Assembly (NCBI RefSeq): GCF_965214215.1
Contig: NZ_CBDCBD010000002.1
Span: 434,001-498,000 of the forward strand
DNA: 64,000 bases
Source: Poriferisodalis sp965214215
GTDB lineage: Bacteria > Actinomycetota > Acidimicrobiia > Acidimicrobiales > Poriferisodalaceae
Direction of reading: 5' to 3'
Every line of letters begins with the position of its first letter. Position 1 is the stretch's first letter. The translations under genes were made by a program, and so were the position numbers. Shown piece by piece: positions 1 to 8,038 of this stretch. The notes beneath the pieces are model-generated. The model was not told the DNA's origin and made no database searches. It was given only the letters and a program-made list of their open reading frames with translations.

Positions 1-1
1 C

Positions 2-1615
2 CCCGCCTGCCCATTCCTGTACGCCAACACGTTGCCCGCCCCGCAGAACACCCGCCTGCCAGTCGAGGCAGCGCCAGTGCCGACCACGGCAGTCGCCGGT
101 CTCGCTGTCGCCGACGGCGGCGGCACCACAGCAACCGCTAGCTGGGACGCGGTGCCCCACGCCACGAAATACAGCGTCGCCTACAGCGCCCAAGCCAACG
201 ACGGGTCGCTGACCCAGACCGCCGGCGCGTTCGACGACATCACGGCGACCAGCCACCCGTTCGACCACGGCATCGCCGCGCCCGCGACGGTCACCGTGAC
301 GGTCACCCCCGGCTACGACAACGACGACAGCGACGGCGGCGCCCCGGCGGTGACCTATCTCGACAGCCTCGCCGCCACCGCCACCCTCAACACCGGCACA
401 ACCGCAGATGCGGGCGAAACCGCACAAGAGGAGGAGGCCGACGGCGACGGCCCGGAGGCTCCGCCGCCGGGCTGTGTCCCCGACAAGACCCTCGAGCTGG
501 CCCGGGGCTACTACGACCTCAACAAGCACCGCACGCCTGGCTACGGCCGCAACTGGCGAAGAGTCCTCATCGCGTTCGGCGACGTGTCCGACTCGAAGCT
601 GACCGCGTTCACCGCCGCGGAAGCACGCCAAAGCGAAACCCGCTGGGCCGGATGGGGCCCATTCCGCGAAGCCCTCGAATGCATCGAGAAAGCCCAGCAG
701 GATCCGGCCCCACCGCCCGTCGAGCCCGAGATCGCTGTCACAGCCGGCGCAGACGTGACAGAAGGCGGCGACGTCACCTTCACTGTCACCGCTGCCCCCG
801 CACCCGCAGCCGATCTCAACATCACCGTCGAGATCACCCAAACCGGCGCGTTCGTGTCCACTGGCACCCAGACTGTGACCATCGGCACCTCCGGCACCGA
901 GACGTTCACTGTCGCCACCGCCGACGACAGCGCTGACGAGGCTGACGGTTCGGTCACCGCCGCTATCGGCACTGGCACCGGCTACACCGTGTCGACGAGC
1001 AGCGGCGCCGCCACCGTCGCCGTCGCCGACAACGACATACCCGAGATCACCATCACCGCCGGCACAGATGTCACCGAGGGCGGCGACGCGGTGTTCACCA
1101 TCGCCGCCGACCCATTGCCGCACACAGCTCTCGACGTGGCCGTGGAGATCACCCAGACCGGCGACCACGGCGCCGCCGCCGGCACCCGAACGGTCACGAT
1201 CCCTGCCACCGGCACCTACACCCTCACCGTCGCCACCACCAACGACAGCGACGACGAAGCCGACGGGTCGATCACCGCCACCGTCTCGACCGGCGCCGGC
1301 TACACCGTGTCATCCGCGAACAGCACCGCCACGGTCGCGGTGGCCGACGACGACGACCCGCCTCCGCCTCCGCCTCCGCCTGTCGAGTGTGTTTCTGATG
1401 AGACGCTGAGATTGGCGCGTGACTACTACGAGCTGAACCGTCATCGCGCGCCGGGCTACGGCAGCAACTGGCGTCGGGTGCTGGTCGCGTTCGGCGACAT
1501 CGCCGACGATCAGCTGACCGCGTTCACAGCGGCCGAAGCGCTCGCGCGCGAGCAGATCTGGTACGGGTGGAAACCGTTCCGCGAAGCGCTGGAGTGCATC
1601 GAAGCAGCCCAATAG
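2..1615 (+). CDS. Secreted repeat protein, C-terminal part (5' end outside window)
   Basis: The reading frame is open from the first bases of the window, so the first possible start (TTG at 32) is probably internal and the gene begins upstream. In order it shows a fibronectin-III-like stretch (about 90-390), a 75-codon Cys-bounded module (473-697), two Calx-beta-like repeats of about 100 residues (from about 721 and 1039), a Pro-rich linker and a second 75-codon module ending at the stop. The same modules and repeats recur in the giant gene at 12.5-20.4 kb, so the two are related surface or secreted proteins. The frame ends at TAG 1613-1615, without the final Calx-beta domain that the giant paralogue has; that domain seems to survive as a frameshifted remnant just downstream. 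Calx-beta domains are generally extracellular Ca2+-binding beta-sandwich units; the function of the whole protein is unknown. Confidence 0.8.
   Translation, partial: PACPFLYANTLPAPQNTRLPVEAAPVPTTAVAGLAVADGGGTTATASWDAVPHATKYSVAYSAQANDGSLTQTAGAFDDITATSHPFDHGIAAPATVTVTVTPGYDNDDSDGGAPAVTYLDSLAATATLNTGTTADAGETAQEEEADGDGPEAPPPGCVPDKTLELARGYYDLNKHRTPGYGRNWRRVLIAFGDVSDSKLTAFTAAEARQSETRWAGWGPFREALECIEKAQQDPAPPPVEPEIAVTAGADVTEGGDVTFTVTAAPAPAADLNITVEITQTGAFVSTGTQTVTIGTSGTETFTVATADDSADEADGSVTAAIGTGTGYTVSTSSGAATVAVADNDIPEITITAGTDVTEGGDAVFTIAADPLPHTALDVAVEITQTGDHGAAAGTRTVTIPATGTYTLTVATTNDSDDEADGSITATVSTGAGYTVSSANSTATVAVADDDDPPPPPPPPVECVSDETLRLARDYYELNRHRAPGYGSNWRRVLVAFGDIADDQLTAFTAAEALAREQIWYGWKPFREALECIEAAQ
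473..697 (+). repeat. 75-residue Cys-bounded module, copy 1
   Basis: Exactly 75 codons. It begins CVPDKTLELARGYYDLN, contains GYGRNWRRVLIAFGD and ends near ALECIEKAQ. A Pro-rich stretch precedes it. Four further copies lie in this window. Confidence 0.85.
1388..1612 (+). repeat. 75-residue Cys-bounded module, copy 2
   Basis: 75 codons starting CVSDETLRLARDYYELN and ending ALECIEAAQ immediately before the stop codon. It follows a run of prolines. Part of the same family as the copies at 473, 16653, 17896 and 18835. Confidence 0.85.
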
Positions 1616-1776
1616 CCTCAGCCTCCTCTTCCGCCGCCGCCAGCAACCAGACCGTCACCATCCCTCCCAGCGGCACCCACACCCGCACCGTCGCCACCGC
1701 CGACGAAGCCGACGGGTCAATCACCGCCATCTCCGGTCTCACCTACGCCACCGGCACCATCACTGACAACGACTGA
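1616..1776 (+). pseudogene. Frameshifted remnant of a terminal Calx-beta domain
   Basis: A different frame from the upstream gene encodes QTVTIPPSGTHT, then ATADEADGSITA and finally YATGTITDND followed by TGA at 1774-1776. The giant gene at 12.5 kb ends in the near-identical YATGTITDDD plus stop, so this looks like the original C-terminus of the upstream gene, shortened by deletion and put out of frame. From 1777 to 2043 I see no gene and no clear signal. Confidence 0.6.
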
Positions 1777-2043
1777 CCGCACGGCACACAGCCGGGCTCA
1801 GTGCCCGCCACACGTCGAGATTGACTCGGTCGTGGTCGCCGCCACAGGGCTCGAGGGCGATCGTGGGCAGTGACTACTGGCGTGCGCCGATCAAGCCCTG
1901 CGCTGGCGGCGAGCCCTGGCCACGTAGTGCGAGCCCGAAATTCGCTTGGCGGCGGGGCCCGCTGAACCTACGTTGGCCCTCAGCACGGGGTGCCGCTTCG
2001 GCGGTGACTGGCGGGAGGAAATGCCGTAAGTACGATCGCGACC

Positions 2044-2589
2044 GTGACCGACGACGACCGGTCTGATGCCGCCGATCCGCCGACCGGCCGCGCCGCAGCG
2101 AGCGAAGTCGCCGCCTCGCAGCCGCGGTCCCGTTCCGACGCCCGGCGCGGCGTGCGGCGTTCGCTGCTGGTGCCTGCTGTGGTGTCGGTGATCGTGGCGC
2201 TGATCGGCGGCCTGTTCGTGCTCGCAGCGCTGGGCTTCAACACGCTGCGCGACGACATAGCCCAAGTACGCGCCGACATCACCGCTGACATCGACACACT
2301 TCGCGACGACGTCGACTCTGACATCGACACACTGCGCTCGGACATGCAAGCCGGATTCGCCCGAGTCGACGAGCGCTTTGCAGAGGTCAATGCGATCCTG
2401 CTGAACCACACCGATTGGCTCGCCCATATCGAAGCCACCCAGGACACCCACTCGGACCGTCTCACCCGCATCGAAGCCACCCAGGAAACCCACTCGGACC
2501 GTCTCGCCCGCATCGAAGCCACCCAGGACACCCACTCGGACCGTCTCGCCCGCATCGAGGCAAGACAACAGGCGCACTCGGCTCTCTGA
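2044..2589 (+). CDS. Membrane-anchored coiled-coil protein with 14-residue repeats
   Basis: 181 residues from a GTG start. A charged N-terminal tail of about 45 residues is followed by one hydrophobic segment (residues ~45-68, VPAVVSVIVALIGGLFVLAA) and a long heptad-rich region: first DTLRDDVDSDIDTLR, then three 14-residue units of the type THSDRLARIEATQD. The predicted form is a single-pass membrane protein with an extended coiled coil. I do not recognise a family. Its architecture resembles the small protein at 24886-25158 (one membrane segment plus repeated heptads), which may hint at a shared structural role. No operon partner is obvious; the next gene is convergent. Confidence 0.7.
   Translation: MTDDDRSDAADPPTGRAAASEVAASQPRSRSDARRGVRRSLLVPAVVSVIVALIGGLFVLAALGFNTLRDDIAQVRADITADIDTLRDDVDSDIDTLRSDMQAGFARVDERFAEVNAILLNHTDWLAHIEATQDTHSDRLTRIEATQETHSDRLARIEATQDTHSDRLARIEARQQAHSAL
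2421..2575 (+). repeat. 42-bp tandem repeat inside the coiled-coil gene
   Basis: Three nearly identical 42-bp units start at 2421, 2463 and 2505, with a partial fourth from 2547. Each encodes two heptads, so copy-number change would keep both the frame and the coiled-coil register. Confidence 0.85.
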
Positions 2590-2728
2590 GCTCTCTGGTC
2601 CGACCCCGTTCGGACTCCTCGAGCACTTCGTCAAGCGATATCGAGACCCACCGCTTCCTCCTGCCCATGCCGGAAATCCAACCCAAGAAGGGATCAATTC
2701 GCCCGATCCGGGCACTTGCGAGGCCCGG

Positions 2729-3580
2729 TCAACCGGCGAGGGTGAGACGGGCTACGAGGTCGGTGCCGAACCCGGTCAAGATCGCCAGGTAGAGCAGCCC
2801 GGTTGCGGCCATGACGGCGGCATATTGGCGCTCGCGCAACGCTGCCATGGCGACGGCGGCAAGCGCCACGGTGGTGACGGCGCAGGCAATCCAGAACCAG
2901 CCCAATAGTCCGCCGTAGCCGTCGTCGATGCTGCCCGAGAGCACGCTGAGCATGCCGGTGGGCACCAGCAGCAGTCCCACTTCTACCGGCCAGATCGCAC
3001 TGAGGTGACGTACTAGCTCACGCAGCGGCTCCCGGCGCAGACCGGGCTGCACGAGGTACCAGTGGCCCAGCAGCATCGAGTTGCTGACGGCGCCGAGGAA
3101 CGCGGCGCCGACGACGACACGCGCTAGGTGCAGAATCGGGTTGACGTCTCCACTGGCACCCAGTCCCGCAGCGAACACGCCCAACATGCCCACCAGGGGT
3201 GCGGCAAGATCCCAGCGCGGATCGAAGCCCTCAGTCGTCCTCCGCGGGGACGATGTAGATGGTGCTACATCGTCATCCTCCATGCCCGCCGCAGCCACTC
3301 GGGGACCCGCTGCGGGCACGTTGGGCAGTGCCGATCGCACGAGGGTCACGCCTGCGCACACGGCCATCGCGATACAGGCGAGATCGCGAACAGCATTGGG
3401 CTGAAACACAAGTCCCGTGACGGCCGCGAGGACGGCAATCGCCCCGTACAGCGACCGCAGGAGCCAGCCATACCCGAGCCCGACTTCGCCCCGTCGGGTG
3501 GTCACCCACAAGTACGCGAGGCCCCCGGTTGCCCACTGGCAGAGCACCGTTGCCACATCGACAGGAGCACCCTCGCCCAC
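2729..3580 (-). CDS. Polytopic membrane protein, unknown function
   Basis: 283 residues from GTG, with about eight hydrophobic segments: three before a polar loop at residues ~95-120, and five after it. A conserved-looking stretch, SNSMLLGHWYLVQPG, lies in the fifth segment. I do not recognise the family. It lies 12 bp downstream of the restriction endonuclease gene on the same strand, so it may be co-transcribed with the restriction-modification genes, but nothing in it suggests a DNA-related role. Confidence 0.7.
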   Translation of the reverse strand: MGEGAPVDVATVLCQWATGGLAYLWVTTRRGEVGLGYGWLLRSLYGAIAVLAAVTGLVFQPNAVRDLACIAMAVCAGVTLVRSALPNVPAAGPRVAAAGMEDDDVAPSTSSPRRTTEGFDPRWDLAAPLVGMLGVFAAGLGASGDVNPILHLARVVVGAAFLGAVSNSMLLGHWYLVQPGLRREPLRELVRHLSAIWPVEVGLLLVPTGMLSVLSGSIDDGYGGLLGWFWIACAVTTVALAAVAMAALRERQYAAVMAATGLLYLAILTGFGTDLVARLTLAG

Positions 3581-3592
3581 GGGCGGCCAGCC

Positions 3593-4543
3593 TCAGTTGT
3601 ACGGACCCAGGAACTTGGATCCGTCGAAGTGAATGAGGTGGTCAGGTGATTCGGCAATCCAGACTTCGGTTTCCCATGCGATGTCGGCGACGTACTGACG
3701 GAAGGTTGCGCGATCTGAGAACGCGGTCACATAGACGAGTCCGAGACGCGGCGATTGCAGAAGCTGGTCCAGCTCAGCTCGCCGCTTCGGGTCGATGGGT
3801 CCGTGAGATGTCACTGCCTCGACAACGACGAGCCACGGCTCTTCCAAATGCTCGACGATGACATCGGGCATCTTGCCGTGATGGGGGACATTGATACTGG
3901 CATGCGCAAATGCACGCTCGTCGTAGACCGCGAACTTCTCGTCGGCGTCGCCGATGTACCATACGCCGCCTCCGGGCGTGAATCTTGGACAGAACGCTTG
4001 GATGATCTCCTTGATGAGCGGGTTCTGGCCTCCTGGTGCGAGATCGACTGAAGTGCCATCAGGCAAACGCACCGGGATCCGACGCATCTGGCGTTGACGC
4101 TCAAGATGGTCGGCAAGCGTGCCGACCCGCTCAAGATAGGTCGCGAGGCGCTCTGACCAAGCGTCGGTGCCGTACGCCTTTGCAAGCGTCCACGCGATGC
4201 CGTTGACCTGATAGACGGTCTTACCGCTGTTGGTGGGGCGGTCGGGGTCGTCCGGGTTTATCGTCGCCAATCCAGCTGCACAGAATTGGTGGATTGTTTG
4301 CCGTCGAACTGTCTCGCGGGTGTTGGGAGCGTAATCCTTGTCGTAGTGGGCGCTCATGAATTTCATCATCTCGGTGATGCCCCGCAGCGGGGTGGTCGCC
4401 GTCGTCCACGGCATGTCGGGCTTCAAGTCAAGAAGTGCGAGAAATGCGAGCGCGGAGCGCTCGTTGCTCTGTGCAGGCGGGAACCCGAGTTCGGTGAGTA
4501 TCCACTGGGCCTCGGAGATGCGCTGGGTGGATTCGTAGCTCAC
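3593..4543 (-). CDS. BsuBI/PstI-family type II restriction endonuclease
   Basis: 316 residues. The C-terminal half (from about residue 165) resembles the BsuBI/PstI restriction endonuclease domain, including GGGVWYIGDADEK, the nuclease-like PDVIVEH followed by VVVEAVTSHGPID, and RLGLVYVTAFSDRATFRQY. Family members cleave CTGCAG, but the specificity here is inferred only from family. The N-terminal half is probably a helical DNA-recognition region. The start ATG overlaps the methyltransferase stop (ATGA at 4540-4543), giving a translationally coupled methylase-then-nuclease order that is common in type II systems. The length is close to that of known members and no disruption is seen. Confidence 0.85.
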   Translation of the reverse strand: MSYESTQRISEAQWILTELGFPPAQSNERSALAFLALLDLKPDMPWTTATTPLRGITEMMKFMSAHYDKDYAPNTRETVRRQTIHQFCAAGLATINPDDPDRPTNSGKTVYQVNGIAWTLAKAYGTDAWSERLATYLERVGTLADHLERQRQMRRIPVRLPDGTSVDLAPGGQNPLIKEIIQAFCPRFTPGGGVWYIGDADEKFAVYDERAFAHASINVPHHGKMPDVIVEHLEEPWLVVVEAVTSHGPIDPKRRAELDQLLQSPRLGLVYVTAFSDRATFRQYVADIAWETEVWIAESPDHLIHFDGSKFLGPYN

Positions 4544-6075
4544 CGGAGCCCTTCGAGGTCCGGGACGTGGCGTTCCACCAGCAAGTCCGTCGCTGCCTGC
4601 TCCAAGTCGGCTGAGCGTGCTTCGGCGCCCAAGGCGAGCAGGGATTCAGTGTCTGGGTATCGGAGTGACTCCAAGTCGGCGGCGTTCACTTGTGTATGCC
4701 CGTTGAACTGCCGAAAAAATTGATCGACAACCGTCGAATTGAGGTATGCCGCCAATCCCCATGCGAGATCGCGTTCCATGCCACGGTTCGCGATGTGAAG
4801 CACGTTGACGTGGTTTTCCATCGCGACGACATCGCTCGGCAGGTCCGCGGGCTCCAGCACTGCGGCCACGACCCGTCGGCGTTCTTCCTTCGATGAGAAG
4901 CGCTTGACCAATACGTACTCGCCCGAAGGAAGGAACATTCCTTCGGTTGCCGGTGCCGCCGCAATCGCACACGGCTTGGAGCTGGATTTGCCTGGCCAGT
5001 CGATCCTGCCTCGCCGTAAGTGTCCTGGGTAGATCAACGGGATCGCATCGCCGCCGCAGTCTTCGCGCAGGTGCTCTCGCGACCGAAAGTCCACGACTCG
5101 CCCGGTTGAGGCGGTGACGCCCAGTCCCGCCAGCGTCTGCGGGAGTCCTCCCATGTGTTCTGCCAGCTCGACGCTGGCACGGTCCTCGGGTATGCGGATG
5201 AAGAGACGAGGGTCGGTTGGGTGGACGACGGAATCGGCGTTGACTTCGTGCCGGCGGGGTGCGTCGAGGCCCGAACCCGAACTGACGGCAATCTGCACCG
5301 GCGGTCGCTGCTCGGACCGAACGATCCTGAAGATGATGTTCTCTTGGAGCACTGCGCCGTCGCGAAAGGCGGTGTCGCGGGATTCGAAGACGTGGATGTC
5401 CCGTAGCGCACAGTCGTCCAGCAGCGCCCGTCGGAATGGCCTGAAGTATGAGCCGTTACAGAAACTCCTCGGGGTGATCGCCACCAGCTGACCGCCCGGA
5501 GCAAGCAAACGGCTGGCGAGCCAGACAAAGGCCGAGTACAGGTTGCTCGTGCGGACACCAAGACGCCGAAGCCGCTCATTCGTCGCCGAAGCGGTGCGCA
5601 ACTTGCCGTAGGGCGGATTCATAATGACGAGGTCGAACTGCTGAGGCTCTTGTCGGAACATCTCCGGTGCCGCTTGGGCCGCGGCCCACGTCAAGAAGTC
5701 TGAATTCACGGCACAACTACGCGCCGAAGGCATCGCTGCGCAGCACTCGCCGAGCGTCGCCTCAAGACCATCCAGCAGGCGATCATCAACTTCTACTGCT
5801 GTCACATCCAGCGAGCATCGCCATGCCTCGCGGGCTGCTCGTTCGACTAGCGCGGCCGAGAGTGACCCTACGCCGGCACCGGGATCCAGGACACGCACGG
5901 GTCCCTCCGGCGGTTCGAACATGTCGGCTAGCAACCTCGCTATCGGGGCGGGCGTGAAGTACTGCCCAAGCTCAGAACGAGAATCCGGGGATGACCCATC
6001 GGCATGGGCGACGCGGCGCTGCTCGGCACGCGTCAGCGGCCCGGCCGCAAGCAGATCATCAACAACTGCTGCCAC
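4540..6075 (-). CDS. Type II DNA adenine-N6 methyltransferase (partner of the BsuBI/PstI nuclease)
   Basis: 511 residues. After GQYFTPAPIARLLADMF comes the S-adenosylmethionine-binding motif VLDPGAGVGSLSAAL (residues ~60-75) and the catalytic motif NPPYGKL (about 150), both typical of N6-adenine methyltransferases of the Eco57I/BsuBI type. The C-terminal half should hold the target-recognition domain. It would methylate adenine in the site cut by the adjacent nuclease and so protect the host. The start is GTG at 6075, preceded by a GAGGA ribosome-binding sequence. It is the first gene of the methylase-nuclease pair. Confidence 0.88.
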   Translation of the reverse strand: MAAVVDDLLAAGPLTRAEQRRVAHADGSSPDSRSELGQYFTPAPIARLLADMFEPPEGPVRVLDPGAGVGSLSAALVERAAREAWRCSLDVTAVEVDDRLLDGLEATLGECCAAMPSARSCAVNSDFLTWAAAQAAPEMFRQEPQQFDLVIMNPPYGKLRTASATNERLRRLGVRTSNLYSAFVWLASRLLAPGGQLVAITPRSFCNGSYFRPFRRALLDDCALRDIHVFESRDTAFRDGAVLQENIIFRIVRSEQRPPVQIAVSSGSGLDAPRRHEVNADSVVHPTDPRLFIRIPEDRASVELAEHMGGLPQTLAGLGVTASTGRVVDFRSREHLREDCGGDAIPLIYPGHLRRGRIDWPGKSSSKPCAIAAAPATEGMFLPSGEYVLVKRFSSKEERRRVVAAVLEPADLPSDVVAMENHVNVLHIANRGMERDLAWGLAAYLNSTVVDQFFRQFNGHTQVNAADLESLRYPDTESLLALGAEARSADLEQAATDLLVERHVPDLEGLR

Positions 6076-6188
6076 GCGTCCTCACCAAGCAAGTCGAGTT
6101 CGATACCTGTCGGCAGCATAGGTAGGCACCGGGTTTGCTTCGCGGAGCATTTTCTGCGCCCGAGTTACTGCGCTGCCTGGTCGACGCG

Positions 6189-7931
6189 CTAGGCCGAGGC
6201 GGGCCGGGCACGTGCTTCGAGCGCTACGGCTGCGGCAGATTCGGCGGCGTGGTAGCTGGAGCGGGTCAGCGGACTGGATTCGACATGGGCGAAGCCGAGC
6301 GCGGACCCGATGTCCCTCCATCGCCCGAAGGACTCTGGTGGCACCCAGCGAGCGACAGGGATGTGGTTGTCCGTCGGCCGCAAATACTGGCCGATGGTCA
6401 CAATGCTCACGCCGACCGCCGCCAGGTCAGCGAGCGTCAGTTCGACTTCAGCATCATCCTCGCCCATGCCGACGATAATGCCCGACTTTGTGACGTGGCC
6501 CCCTGAAGCGCAACGCGCCAGCAGCGCAAGGCTGCGGGCGTAGCCCGCGGACGGGCGCACAGCCCGCTGCAGCCGGGCGACGGTCTCGATGTTGTGGTTC
6601 ACGATGTCGGGGCCTGCGTCGAGGACCGTCTGCAGCGATCCGGCGTCGCCGCCGAAGTCGGGCACCAGCACCTCGACGGTCGTGCCGGGCGACTCAGCAC
6701 GGATAGCAGCGATGGTGTCTGCAAACGCAGCAGCGCCGCCGTCAGGGAGATCATCCCGGGCCACGGCGGTGACGACCGCATGGTCGAGCTTCATTTCTGC
6801 GACTGCCTCTGCGACCCGGCGGGGTTCGTCGATGTCGAGTGGGCCGGGTTTGCTCGTGTCGACCAGGCAGAAACCGCACGCCCGCGTGCATCGCTGGCCG
6901 TTGATCATGAAAGTTGCCGTGCCCGCGCCCCAGCACTCGAAGATGTTCGGGCAGCCGGCTTCCTCGCACACGGTGACCAGATCGTGCTGGCGCATCACCC
7001 GGCGCAGCCGCAGGTAGCCCTCGTTCAGGTCCATCTGGGCACGCAGCCACGAGGGCTTCCGCTCGGCGAGTTGCAGGCCGTTCCCGACGCCGGCTTCCGC
7101 GAGGCGGGCGCGGCTGCGCGGCGGAGCGACTGGCACGAGGCCCGAGTCGTGTCCGCCTTGTGTGTCTGCGCTGGCGGGTGCCGAGAAACGGGAGCCCCGA
7201 GACGGCCGTTTGAGCGCCTGTCCGGGGCCGAGACCGCGGCTGAAGGCGCTCAGATCGGATGGCCGGTGTCGCCACGCCACATCGGCACGTTCGAGTGCCG
7301 TGCCTGACCAGCGCTCGGCGGCTCGACCAAGCACTGCGTCGACCACCTCACGCATCGTCGCCTCACAGCCCTCGGCCCGCAGCGACGTGGGTCGATACTC
7401 GCGGATGCCGCACGGGATGATCCGATCGAACCACGCCAGATCGGTGTCGACGTTCAGCGCAAAGCCGTGCATGGTTCGTCCGCGGCTGAGTCGAACGCCG
7501 ATCGCAGCGAGCTTGCGAGGCGTGCCCTCAAGGTCGAGCCAGACGCCCGGATAGCCCCGCAGCCGGCCGCAGCCTGACAGCCCAACGTCGGCCAGCGCGT
7601 CGATGAGCACCTGTTCCAGATCGCAGACGTAGGCGGCGGTCTCGGCCAGGCCACCGCCTCGCTGGCCCGGCAGCGTCAGGATCGGGTAGCCGACGAGCTG
7701 ACCGGGACCGTGATAGGTGAAGTCGCCGCCGCGGTCGATACGCACACAGTCGGCGCCGACTGCAGTCGGATCGACCAACAAGTTCGCCTCGTCGGCACTC
7801 GGACCGGCAGTGAAGACATGATCGTGTTCGAGCAGCAGCAAGTAGTCATCCGCGCTGTGTTTCCACAGGCGGCGTTGGAGGCCGAGCGCCTCGCGGAAGC
7901 CGACCCGCCCCAGCCAGCGCGCCTGCAGCAT
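6189..7931 (-). CDS. lipB-lipA: LipB-LipA fusion: octanoyltransferase and lipoyl synthase in one protein
   Basis: About 580 residues from ATG 7931. The N-terminal ~220 residues are LipB (lipoyl/octanoyl transferase): GGDFTYHGPGQLVGYPIL, the lysine in RKLAAIGVRLS and the cysteine in IIPCGIREY. A linker of about 60 residues follows. The C-terminal ~300 residues are LipA: the auxiliary-cluster motif CEEAGCPNIFEC, the radical-SAM motif CTRACGFC and the C-terminal RSSYHA. Together they transfer octanoate from acyl carrier protein to E2/H proteins and insert two sulfurs, giving lipoyl groups for the E2 encoded next door. The frame is open upstream to 8021, but those residues come from a dispersed repeat (7947-7985), so 7931, where normal LipB sequence begins, is preferred. 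The two enzymes are normally separate proteins. Confidence 0.9.
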   Translation of the reverse strand: MLQARWLGRVGFREALGLQRRLWKHSADDYLLLLEHDHVFTAGPSADEANLLVDPTAVGADCVRIDRGGDFTYHGPGQLVGYPILTLPGQRGGGLAETAAYVCDLEQVLIDALADVGLSGCGRLRGYPGVWLDLEGTPRKLAAIGVRLSRGRTMHGFALNVDTDLAWFDRIIPCGIREYRPTSLRAEGCEATMREVVDAVLGRAAERWSGTALERADVAWRHRPSDLSAFSRGLGPGQALKRPSRGSRFSAPASADTQGGHDSGLVPVAPPRSRARLAEAGVGNGLQLAERKPSWLRAQMDLNEGYLRLRRVMRQHDLVTVCEEAGCPNIFECWGAGTATFMINGQRCTRACGFCLVDTSKPGPLDIDEPRRVAEAVAEMKLDHAVVTAVARDDLPDGGAAAFADTIAAIRAESPGTTVEVLVPDFGGDAGSLQTVLDAGPDIVNHNIETVARLQRAVRPSAGYARSLALLARCASGGHVTKSGIIVGMGEDDAEVELTLADLAAVGVSIVTIGQYLRPTDNHIPVARWVPPESFGRWRDIGSALGFAHVESSPLTRSSYHAAESAAAVALEARARPASA

Positions 7932-7946
7932 CGAGCTGTGTCTCGC

Positions 7947-7985
7947 GCTCTTGTTCGCTCCGCTCACGGGCCGCTCGGGCCCCGG
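7947..7985 (+). repeat. Dispersed repeat element, copy A
   Basis: Contains CTCTTGTTCGCTCCGCTCAC followed by GGGCCGCTCGGGCC. It sits just upstream of the lipB-lipA start, between that gene and sucB. Other copies are at 26006, 34251, 61503 and 63735. Confidence 0.75.
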
Positions 7986-8038
7986 TCTCGCTGTCGCTGT
8001 ATTGGCACGCCCAGGGGTCATTGCAAGTCCGCTCGGCC

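Noticed and set aside
1613..1615. Stop codon of the first repeat protein as possible recoding
   Set aside because: The stop is TAG and the downstream domain remnant is in another frame, so decay explains it better than read-through.
3593..6075. Avoidance of CTGCAG sites as support for the restriction specificity
   Set aside because: CTGCAG occurs in the window (for example 21721-21726 and 30619-30624), so no avoidance is evident by eye.
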